The notes beneath the pieces were generated by a model. It saw nothing but the letters and a program-made list of their open reading frames with translations. It made no database searches and was not told the DNA's origin. A DNA stretch of 64,000 nt. It comes from Duganella sp. 1411. GTDB lineage: Bacteria; Pseudomonadota; Gammaproteobacteria; Burkholderiales; Burkholderiaceae_D. Every line of letters begins with the position of its first letter. Within the stretch, counting starts at the first letter, position 1. The stretch covers positions 744,001-808,000 of the forward strand of contig NZ_JAFICD010000001.1 in the NCBI RefSeq assembly GCF_017833525.1. The letters run 5' to 3'. Below are positions 1 through 7,431 of the stretch, in pieces. The translations under genes and the position numbers were made by a program.

Positions 1-187
1 GTACAAAAAGAACTGGGGCTTCGAGCCGCAGCCGCTGCACTACGAATGCCAATTGCACCGCGCCGGGCGGGTCGGCGACGTGCAGCCGCTCAACCCGCGC
101 TTCCGGCTGCTGATCAAGGCGTGGCGCCTGCTGCCGCTGCCGCTGGCCAACGCGCTCGGACCGCACATCGTCCGCCAGCTGGGATAG
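1..187 (+). CDS. FemAB-like XrtA/PEP-CTERM system-associated protein (C-terminal end only)
   Basis: The window opens inside a gene read in the frame beginning at base 2. About 61 residues remain before a TAG at 185-187, including YKKNWGFEPQPLHYE and the final PLPLANALGPHIVRQLG. I recognise this tail as that of FemAB-family acyltransferase-like proteins associated with exosortase A loci; the family resembles peptidyltransferases of the GNAT fold. The next gene starts only 4 bases downstream, so it belongs to the same operon. The start and catalytic domain lie outside the window, so function rests on the tail and the neighbourhood. Confidence 0.75.
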   Translation, partial: YKKNWGFEPQPLHYECQLHRAGRVGDVQPLNPRFRLLIKAWRLLPLPLANALGPHIVRQLG

Positions 188-191
188 CATC

Positions 192-1523
192 ATGCGGGAC
201 CTGCTGTTTCTGCCCCACCGGATGCCGTATCCACCCAACAAGGGCGACAAGATACGCGCCTACCACGTGCTGCGCTACCTGCAGCGCCACTTCCGCGTGC
301 ACCTCGGCACCTTCATCGACAACGCCGAGGACCTGCGCTACGCCGAGCACCTGGCCGCCGGTTGCGCCAGCTCCTGCTTCATCCGCACCCATCCGCGCTG
401 GACCCGGCTGGCCAGCCTGCGCGGGCTGGTCACCGATGAGCCGCTCAGCCTGCCGTATTTCCGCCACGCGCGGCTGCAGCGCTGGGTCAACCGCACGCTC
501 GACGCCCACGCCATCGGCACCGCGCTGGCCTTCTCCGGCCCGATGGCCCAATACCTGCCGTCGCACACCGAACACGGCAAGCTGATGCGCGTCATGGACC
601 TGGTCGACGTCGATTCGGAGAAGTGGCGGGAGTACGCCGGCGGCGCGCCGTGGCCGCTGTCGATGCTGTACCGCCGCGAGGGCACCCAGCTGCTCGACTA
701 CGAGCGCCTGGTGGCCCGCCAGTTCGACCAGGTCATGCTGGTGTCGCGCGCGGAGGCGGCGCTGTTCCGCCTGCGCGCGCCCGAGGCGGCCCACACGATC
801 GACTACTTCAACAACGGCGTCGACAGCGAGTATTTTTCGCCCCGGCACAAATTGCCCAACCCCTATCCGGCCGTGCGGGTGGTGGCCATGACCGGGGCGA
901 TGGATTACGCGCCCAACATCGAGGCGGCGGTCTGGTTCGCCGAGCGGGTGTTGCCGTCGCTGCGGCTGCAATTTCCGGACTTGCAATTCCACATCGTCGG
1001 CTCGCGGCCGGCGCACGGCGTGCTGGCGCTGCAGCGGCTGCCGGGCGTGGCCGTCAGCGGTACCGTCGCCGACATCCGGCCCTATCTGCGCCACGCCAGC
1101 GTGATCGTCGCGCCGTTGCACATCGGCCGAGGCGTGCAAAACAAGGTGCTCGAGGCGATGGCGATGGAGAAAACCGTGGTCGCCACGCCGCAGGCGCTGG
1201 AAGGCATCAGCACCACCGTCGGCGCCGAAGCGCTGCGGGCCGCCGACGCCGGCGAATTCATCTATTACGTCGGACGGGAACTGGTCGCGCCGGGCGGGTT
1301 GGGCGCGGCCGCGCGCCGCCGCATCCTGCGCGACTACCGCTGGGACGACAACCTGCGCCGGCTCGGCGCCGCGCTCGGCGTGGCGGACGACGACGCCGGC
1401 GAGGTCGAACCGCCGCCCGCCGACGCCAACACCGGTGACCGCACCGGCGGCGACGCCGCGCCGCAACGGCAACCGGAACCGACGCGGGAGCGCGGCGGCG
1501 GCGTCCCGGAGCAGGCGCTATGA
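192..1523 (+). CDS. XrtA/PEP-CTERM system glycosyltransferase (TIGR03087-like)
   Basis: A 443-residue protein beginning MRDLLFLPHRMPYPPNKG, the usual N-terminus of the glycosyltransferase that sits directly before exosortase A. The N-terminal half is a GT-B acceptor domain. The second half holds the group-1 transferase fold, with MTGAMDYAPNIEAAVWF near residue 235 and the nucleotide-sugar region LHIGRGVQNKVLEAMAMEK near residue 310. The last 45 residues are a Pro/Asp/Arg-rich low-complexity tail with no recognisable domain. It should add a sugar to the repeat unit on its lipid carrier at the cytoplasmic face. The stop overlaps the exosortase start by 4 bases (1520-1523), implying translational coupling. 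The donor sugar cannot be read from sequence. Confidence 0.88.
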   Translation: MRDLLFLPHRMPYPPNKGDKIRAYHVLRYLQRHFRVHLGTFIDNAEDLRYAEHLAAGCASSCFIRTHPRWTRLASLRGLVTDEPLSLPYFRHARLQRWVNRTLDAHAIGTALAFSGPMAQYLPSHTEHGKLMRVMDLVDVDSEKWREYAGGAPWPLSMLYRREGTQLLDYERLVARQFDQVMLVSRAEAALFRLRAPEAAHTIDYFNNGVDSEYFSPRHKLPNPYPAVRVVAMTGAMDYAPNIEAAVWFAERVLPSLRLQFPDLQFHIVGSRPAHGVLALQRLPGVAVSGTVADIRPYLRHASVIVAPLHIGRGVQNKVLEAMAMEKTVVATPQALEGISTTVGAEALRAADAGEFIYYVGRELVAPGGLGAAARRRILRDYRWDDNLRRLGAALGVADDDAGEVEPPPADANTGDRTGGDAAPQRQPEPTRERGGGVPEQAL

Positions 1524-3124
1524 GCGCCGATCCGGTCCTGCTGCCGTCGCCGGTGCGCCGGCCCCGGGCCAAGCCGGGCGCGCTGTCGGCCCGCACGGTC
1601 GCCTACGCCTGCCTGGCGGCGGCGCTGTGCGCCGTGCTGCTGATCCATTACGCCACCGCCGCCGCCATCGTCGGCGTGTGGCTGCGCTCGGACACCTTCG
1701 CGCACGGCTTCGTCATTCCACCCATCGTCGGCTGGATGATCTGGCGCCGGCGCCGGCGCCTGGCCACCCTGCCGGTGCGGCCTACGCCGTCGGCGCTGCT
1801 GGCGCTGGCCGCGCTGGGCGCGCTGTGGCTGCCGGCGGAGGTCGCCAACGTCCAGGTGCTGCAACAATACCTGTTCGTGTTGATGCTGGTGGCCACCGTG
1901 CCCGCCGTGCTGGGCGCTGCCCATGCCCGCGCCCTGTCGTATCCGCTGTGCTACCTGTTGCTGGCGGTGCCGTTCGGCGAGATCCTGATCCCGCCGCTGA
2001 TCGAATTCACCGCCCGCTGCACCGTCTTCCTGCTGCAACTGACCGGCATTCCCGTGTTCCGCGAAAACAATTATTTGTCCCTACCCAGCGGCAACTGGTC
2101 GGTGGTCGACGCCTGCAGCGGGCTGCGCTACCTGATCGCCTCGCTGGCCCTGGGCGCCATGTATGCCGACATGACGTATCGCGGCGCCGGCCGGCGCCTG
2201 CTGTTCATCGCGGTCAGCGCGGTGGTCCCCGTGTTCGCCAACGCCCTGCGCGCGTTCACGATCGTGTTGATCGGCCACTGGAGCAATATGACGCTGGCCA
2301 TCGGCATCGACCACCTGGTCTATGGCTGGGTGTTTTTCGGGCTGGTGTCGGCGCTGCTGTTCTGGATCGGCGCGCGCTGGCGCGATATCGACGACGCCGC
2401 GGCCGGCACCGCGCCGCCCGCCGAGCCGGTGCCGGTGCCGGGCGTCTCGGCCCGATTGGCGCCGTCCAGCCCCGCCGGCTTCGTGCGGATGGCGCTGGCC
2501 GTGGCCGCCGTCACCGCCGTCTGGCCGCTGCTGGCGCAGCTGGCCCTGCGGCCCGACCCGCCGGACGCCGATCCGCCCGCGCCGCTGGTGGTGGCGCCGC
2601 CGCCGGCGCCGTGGCACGCCGCGCCGATGGGCGCCAACGACTGGCAGGCGCGGCACATGGGCCAAGCGCGCCGCTGGTCGGCCAACTACGACGACGGCCG
2701 CCGCACCGTGTCGCTGCAACTGACATGGTACCGCCACCAGACCCGGCGCTCGGAGTTGCTGGCGCCGGTGCGCCGCGACGTCGCGCCCGGCCTGCCGCGC
2801 TGGTCCGAGATCGACGCCATCCAGCGCGACATCGCCGTCGGCGGCCGCGCCTTGGCCGTGCGCCAGAGCGTCGAACAGGCCGCCGGCATCAAGCTGCTGG
2901 TGTGGCGTTGGTACCGCCAGGACGGCGTCGACACCGCCAGCCCGCAATTGCTGAAGTTAATGCTGGCCAAGAGCAAGCTGCTGGGCGACGACGACGGCGG
3001 CGCCGAAATCGTGCTGGCGTCGGCCTACGACGACGACAGCGCCGCCGCCGGGCGCGCCATGCACGAGCTGTTGCTGGCGATGCTGCCCGCGATCGACCAA
3101 GGACTGCGCGATGCGGCCCGCTGA
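1520..3124 (+). CDS. xrtA: Exosortase A with fused EpsI domain
   Basis: A 534-residue polytopic membrane protein. The first 300 residues form the exosortase domain with many hydrophobic segments and the three conserved catalytic residues: Cys199 in VVDACSGLRYL, Arg244 in FANALRAFTIV and His265 in GIDHLVYGW. After a Pro/Ala-rich linker and another membrane segment near residue 320-345, residues about 350-530 match the soluble EpsI (DUF3485) domain, a common fusion in this family. By family knowledge it is a transpeptidase-like enzyme that cleaves PEP-CTERM proteins at their C-terminal signal and probably couples them to an envelope acceptor. It overlaps the next gene by 14 bases. A PEP-CTERM substrate is encoded at 29583-30371. 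Confidence 0.93.
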   Translation: MSADPVLLPSPVRRPRAKPGALSARTVAYACLAAALCAVLLIHYATAAAIVGVWLRSDTFAHGFVIPPIVGWMIWRRRRRLATLPVRPTPSALLALAALGALWLPAEVANVQVLQQYLFVLMLVATVPAVLGAAHARALSYPLCYLLLAVPFGEILIPPLIEFTARCTVFLLQLTGIPVFRENNYLSLPSGNWSVVDACSGLRYLIASLALGAMYADMTYRGAGRRLLFIAVSAVVPVFANALRAFTIVLIGHWSNMTLAIGIDHLVYGWVFFGLVSALLFWIGARWRDIDDAAAGTAPPAEPVPVPGVSARLAPSSPAGFVRMALAVAAVTAVWPLLAQLALRPDPPDADPPAPLVVAPPPAPWHAAPMGANDWQARHMGQARRWSANYDDGRRTVSLQLTWYRHQTRRSELLAPVRRDVAPGLPRWSEIDAIQRDIAVGGRALAVRQSVEQAAGIKLLVWRWYRQDGVDTASPQLLKLMLAKSKLLGDDDGGAEIVLASAYDDDSAAAGRAMHELLLAMLPAIDQGLRDAAR

Positions 3125-4280
3125 GGACGCCTGCGCGCCGCTGATCGTCCACCTGATTCACCAGCTGGACGTGGGCGGGCTGGAGAACGGCCTGGTCAAC
3201 CTGATCAATAACTTGCCGCCCGACCGCTACCGCCACGCCATCGTCTGCATGAAGGACCACAGCGATTTCGCGCGCCGCATCCGCCGGCCCGGCGTCGAGA
3301 TCATCAGCCTCAACAAACGCGACGGCAAGGATTGGGCGCATTACTTTCGGCTGTTCCGCACGCTCAGGCAATTGCATCCGCTGCTGATCCACACCCGCAA
3401 CCTGTCCAGCCTGGAAGGCCAGTTGCTGGCGGCGGCGGCCGGCGTGCGGCTGCGCGTGCACGGCGAACACGGCCGCGACATGCAGGATTTGTACGGACGC
3501 AACCTGCGCCACCGGCTGCTGCGCAAGCTGCTGCGGCCGTTGATCGGCCATTTCATCGCCGTCAGCAAGGACCTCGAGGCGTGGCTGGTGGGCACCATCG
3601 GCGCCCGCCCCCAGCGCGTCACCCACATCCGCAACGGCGTCGACAGCGTGCTGTTCCATCCCCGGCTGGGGCCGCCGGCGGCGGTCGGCCCCACCGGTTT
3701 CCTCGGCGAGGATTCGTTCGTCATCGGCAGCGTCGGGCGCATGGTCGAGGTCAAGGATTACATGGCGCTGGTGCATGCCTTCCTGTTGTTACTGGCCGAG
3801 GACGAAATGGCGCAGGCGCATATGCGCCTGATGATCATCGGCGACGGCCCGTGCCGCCAACCCTGCCTCGACCTGCTGTACCAGGCCGGCGTGTCGCACC
3901 TGGCCTGGCTGCCCGGCACCCGCGACGACATCTCGCAACTGATGCGCTCGATGGACGTGTTCGCGCTGCCGTCGCTGGCCGAGGGCACCTCCAACACCAT
4001 CCTCGAGGCGATGGCCACCGGGCTGCCGGTGGTGGCCACGGCCGTCGGCGGCAACGCCGACCTGGTGCAAAGCGGCTGGACCGGCACCTTGGTCCCGGCG
4101 CGCAACCCGGAAATGCTGGCCGACGCCATCGGCGCCTACTACCGCATTCCCGGCCTGGCCGCCCACCACGGCGCGCACGGTCGGCGCCGCGTGCTGGCCG
4201 AATTCAGCCTCACGGCGATGGCCGACGCCTACCTCGCCGTCTACGACAAGCTCACCCAATTGCCCCCGATGAAAGGATAG
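3111..4280 (+). CDS. XrtA/PEP-CTERM system glycosyltransferase (TIGR03088-like)
   Basis: A 389-residue GT4-type glycosyltransferase. The N-terminus LIVHLIHQLDVGGLENGLVN is the family signature. A second Rossmann domain begins near residue 205 (IGSVGRMVEVKDY). The E-x7-E nucleotide-sugar region is in AEGTSNTILEAMATGLPVV, near residues 295-315. The start at 3111 lies inside the end of xrtA, and the amidotransferase follows after 2 bases, so the genes read as one transcript. It is expected to add a sugar in the cytoplasmic assembly of the polysaccharide repeat unit; the exact linkage is unknown. Confidence 0.9.
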   Translation: MRPAEDACAPLIVHLIHQLDVGGLENGLVNLINNLPPDRYRHAIVCMKDHSDFARRIRRPGVEIISLNKRDGKDWAHYFRLFRTLRQLHPLLIHTRNLSSLEGQLLAAAAGVRLRVHGEHGRDMQDLYGRNLRHRLLRKLLRPLIGHFIAVSKDLEAWLVGTIGARPQRVTHIRNGVDSVLFHPRLGPPAAVGPTGFLGEDSFVIGSVGRMVEVKDYMALVHAFLLLLAEDEMAQAHMRLMIIGDGPCRQPCLDLLYQAGVSHLAWLPGTRDDISQLMRSMDVFALPSLAEGTSNTILEAMATGLPVVATAVGGNADLVQSGWTGTLVPARNPEMLADAIGAYYRIPGLAAHHGAHGRRRVLAEFSLTAMADAYLAVYDKLTQLPPMKG

Positions 4281-4282
4281 CC

Positions 4283-6208
4283 ATGTGCGCGATCGCCGGC
4301 ATATTTGATTTGTATCGACAGCCCGACATCGACGCCGGGCTCCTGCAGCGCATGACCGACGTCCAGGCCCACCGCGGCCCGGACGACAGCGGCATGCACC
4401 GCGAACCCGGCGTCGGCCTCGGCCACCGCCGGCTCGCCATCATCGACCTCAAGAGCGGCCAGCAACCGCTGTTCAACGAGGATCACACGGTGGTGGTGGT
4501 CTACAACGGCGAAATCTACAACTTCCCCGCGCTCAAGCGCGAGCTGGAGCAGTTCGGCCACGTGTTCCGCACCCACTGCGACACCGAGGTCATCGTGCAC
4601 GCGTGGGAACAATGGGGCGAACGCTGCGTGCAGCACTTCCGCGGCATGTTCGCCTTCGGCCTGTGGGACCGCAAGCAGCAAGCCCTGTTCCTGGCGCGCG
4701 ACCGGCTCGGCGTCAAGCCGCTGCACTACGCGCTGCTCGACGACGGCCAGCTGGTGTTCGCCTCCGAAATGAAGGCGCTGCTGGCGCACAGCCGCGTGCG
4801 CCGCGAGCTCGACCCGCTGGCCGTCGAGGACTATTTCGCCTACGGCTACATCCCCGAGCCGCGCACCATCTTCCGGCAAATCCGCAAGCTCGAACCGGGC
4901 CACACGCTGCTGGTGCGCAAGGGCAGCTCGCCCGGCCTGCCCAAGCGCTACTGGGACGTGCCGTTCAAGCCGCACCGCCTGGTGAGCACCGAGCAGGCCG
5001 CCGACGAGCTGATCGCGCGCCTACGCGAGGCGGTCGCCATCCGCCTGGTGGCCGAGGTGCCGCTGGGCGCCTTCCTGTCCGGCGGCGTCGATTCGAGCGC
5101 CGTGGTCGCCATGATGGCGCAACAGTCGGCCCAGCCGGTCAACACCTGCTCGATCGCCTTCGCCGACGCCCAGTTCGACGAGTCGCCGTACGCGCAAGTG
5201 GTGGCCGAACGCTACGCCACCAACCACCACAGCGAGCGCGTCGAGCAGCACGACGCCGACCTGATCGACCAGTTGGCCGTGCTGTACGACGAACCGTTCG
5301 CCGACAGTTCGGCCCTGCCCACCTACCGCGTATGCGAGCTGGCGCGCCGGCGCGTGACGGTGGCGCTGTCGGGCGACGGCGGCGACGAGAACCTGGCCGG
5401 CTACCGCCGCTACCGCTGGCACCTGCACGAGGAGCGCTTCCGCGCGATGCTGCCGCTGTCGCTGCGCAAGCCGGTGTTCGGCGCGCTGGGCCGGCTGTAT
5501 CCGAAGGCCGACTGGGCGCCCCGTCCGCTGCGAGCCAAGACCACCTTCGAAGGCCTGGCGCGCGATTCGGTGGCCGCGTATTTCCACGGCGTGTCCATTA
5601 TGAGCGACCCGATGCGGGCCAAGCTGTTCAGCCCTTCGCTGCGGCGCAATATCGGCCAGTACCGCGCGGTCGAGGTGCTGCGCCGCCACGCCGCCGCCTG
5701 CCCGGCCGACGACGCGCTGTCGCTGGTGCAATACCTGGATCTGAAAACCTATCTGCCGGGCGACATCCTGACCAAGGTCGACCGCGCCAGCATGGCGCAC
5801 GGCCTCGAGGTGCGCGTGCCGCTGCTCGACCACCAGCTGGTCGAATGGATCTCCGGCCTGCCGCCGTCGCTCAAGCTGCAGCGCGGCGTCGGCAAGTTCC
5901 TGTTCAAGAAGGGCCTGGAGCCTTATCTGCCCGAGGAAATCCTGTACCGCGACAAGATGGGCTTTTCGGTGCCGCTGGCCGACTGGTTCCGCGGTCCGCT
6001 GGGGCCGCGCCTGCAACGCTGCCTGAACAGCCCGGTGCTGGCCGACTGCGGCCTGTTCAACCTGGCCTACGCGCGCGAGCTGGTGGCGCAACACCAGTCC
6101 GGGCGGCGCGACCACAGCGCCCCGTTGTGGTCGCTGATGATGTTCGAATCCTTCCTGCGCCAGACGCTGGAGGCGCCCACGCTCTCGACCGAAAGGCAGG
6201 CGGCATGA
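4283..6208 (+). CDS. XrtA/PEP-CTERM system amidotransferase (asparagine-synthetase-like, TIGR03108-like)
   Basis: A 641-residue two-domain enzyme. It begins MCAIAGIFD, so Cys2 is available as the N-terminal nucleophile of a class-II glutamine amidotransferase. The synthetase domain carries the ATP-pyrophosphatase loop SGGVDSS at residues 266-272 and a second ATP-site motif LSGDGGDENLAGY. Both half-reactions therefore look intact: ammonia release from glutamine and transfer to an adenylated carboxylate. In exosortase loci this family is thought to amidate a sugar acid or similar group, but the substrate is not established. Compare the second homologue at 17430-19313, which lacks Cys2. The stop overlaps the next start (ATGA at 6205-6208). 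Confidence 0.92.
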   Translation: MCAIAGIFDLYRQPDIDAGLLQRMTDVQAHRGPDDSGMHREPGVGLGHRRLAIIDLKSGQQPLFNEDHTVVVVYNGEIYNFPALKRELEQFGHVFRTHCDTEVIVHAWEQWGERCVQHFRGMFAFGLWDRKQQALFLARDRLGVKPLHYALLDDGQLVFASEMKALLAHSRVRRELDPLAVEDYFAYGYIPEPRTIFRQIRKLEPGHTLLVRKGSSPGLPKRYWDVPFKPHRLVSTEQAADELIARLREAVAIRLVAEVPLGAFLSGGVDSSAVVAMMAQQSAQPVNTCSIAFADAQFDESPYAQVVAERYATNHHSERVEQHDADLIDQLAVLYDEPFADSSALPTYRVCELARRRVTVALSGDGGDENLAGYRRYRWHLHEERFRAMLPLSLRKPVFGALGRLYPKADWAPRPLRAKTTFEGLARDSVAAYFHGVSIMSDPMRAKLFSPSLRRNIGQYRAVEVLRRHAAACPADDALSLVQYLDLKTYLPGDILTKVDRASMAHGLEVRVPLLDHQLVEWISGLPPSLKLQRGVGKFLFKKGLEPYLPEEILYRDKMGFSVPLADWFRGPLGPRLQRCLNSPVLADCGLFNLAYARELVAQHQSGRRDHSAPLWSLMMFESFLRQTLEAPTLSTERQAA

Positions 6209-7431
6209 GCATGCGGATCCTGCACATACTCGACCACTCGGCGCCGCTGCACAGCGGCTACACCTTCCGCACGCTCGCCATCCTCGGCCAGCAGCGCGCG
6301 CTGGGCTGGCAAACCTTCCACCTGACCAGCGCCAAGCAAGGCGCCGATCCGGCCGCCCAAGGGGACGAACAGGAGGTCGACGGCTGGCACTTCTTCCGCA
6401 CCGCGCCGCTGCCGGACTGGTGGGCACGGCTGCCGGTGCTGCGGCAGTTCGGCGTCGTCGCCGGCCTGCGCCGCCGCCTGCGCCAGGTTGCAGAAAAGGC
6501 CAAGCCGCATATCCTGCACGCCCACTCGCCGGCGCTCAACGCCGTCGCCGCGCTCGGCGTCGGCCGCGCGCTCGGCATCCCGGTGGTCTACGAGATCCGC
6601 GCGTTCTGGGAGGACGCCGCCGCCGACCACGGCACCAGCCGCGCCGGCGGCCTGCGCTACCGCCTGACGCGGGCGCTGGAAAACCACGTGCTGCGGCGCG
6701 CCGACGCCGTCACCACGATCTGCGAAGGCTTGCGCGCCGACATCGTCGCGCGCGGCATCCCGGCCGCCAAGGTGACGGTGATCCCGAACGCGGTCGACAG
6801 CGACCGCTTCGGCGACACGGCGCCGCCGGACGGCCTGCTGGCCCACCGCCTGGGCCTGACCGGCCACCTGGTGCTGGGCTTCATCGGCTCGTTCTACGCC
6901 TACGAGGGCCTGGCGCTGTTGATCCGCGCGCTGCCGCGCATGCTGGCGGCGGTGCCGTCGCTGCGATTGCTGCTGGTCGGCGGCGGGCCGCAGGAGCGCG
7001 AACTGCAGGCGCTGGCCATCGAGCTGCGCGTCGAATCGCGCGTCACCTTCGCCGGCCGGGTGCCGCACGACAAGGTCGACGATTACTACCGGCTGGTCGA
7101 CATCCTCGTCTATCCGCGCCTGCCGATGCGCCTGACCGAACTGGTCACGCCGCTCAAGCCGTTGGAGGCGATGGCGCAGGGACGGCTGATCGTGGCGTCC
7201 GACGTCGGCGGCCACCGCGAAATGATCGAACACGGCAAGACCGGCATGCTGTTCAAAGCCGGCGACGCCGGCGCGCTGGCCGACCAGGTCGTCGCGCTGG
7301 TGCGGCAGGTGCGGACCTGGCCGCAACTGCGCGCCCAGGCCCGCACCTACGTCGAAAACGAGCGCAACTGGCGCGGCAGCGTCGACCGCTACCGCGACAT
7401 CTACCAGCGCCTGGCCGCCGCGTCCGCATGA
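6205..7431 (+). CDS. XrtA/PEP-CTERM system glycosyltransferase (TIGR04063-like)
   Basis: A 408-residue GT4 glycosyltransferase. The opening RILHILDHSAPLHSGYTFRT is characteristic of the exosortase-A-associated family. The C-terminal donor domain starts near residue 225 (LGFIGSFYAYEGLALL), with the conserved acidic region in LTELVTPLKPLEAMAQGRL. Two in-frame ATG codons (6205 and 6211) are possible. I chose the first because it overlaps the upstream stop in the ATGA pattern repeated through this operon. It ends with another 4-base overlap into the next gene. Acceptor and donor are not deducible. Confidence 0.9.
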   Translation: MSMRILHILDHSAPLHSGYTFRTLAILGQQRALGWQTFHLTSAKQGADPAAQGDEQEVDGWHFFRTAPLPDWWARLPVLRQFGVVAGLRRRLRQVAEKAKPHILHAHSPALNAVAALGVGRALGIPVVYEIRAFWEDAAADHGTSRAGGLRYRLTRALENHVLRRADAVTTICEGLRADIVARGIPAAKVTVIPNAVDSDRFGDTAPPDGLLAHRLGLTGHLVLGFIGSFYAYEGLALLIRALPRMLAAVPSLRLLLVGGGPQERELQALAIELRVESRVTFAGRVPHDKVDDYYRLVDILVYPRLPMRLTELVTPLKPLEAMAQGRLIVASDVGGHREMIEHGKTGMLFKAGDAGALADQVVALVRQVRTWPQLRAQARTYVENERNWRGSVDRYRDIYQRLAAASA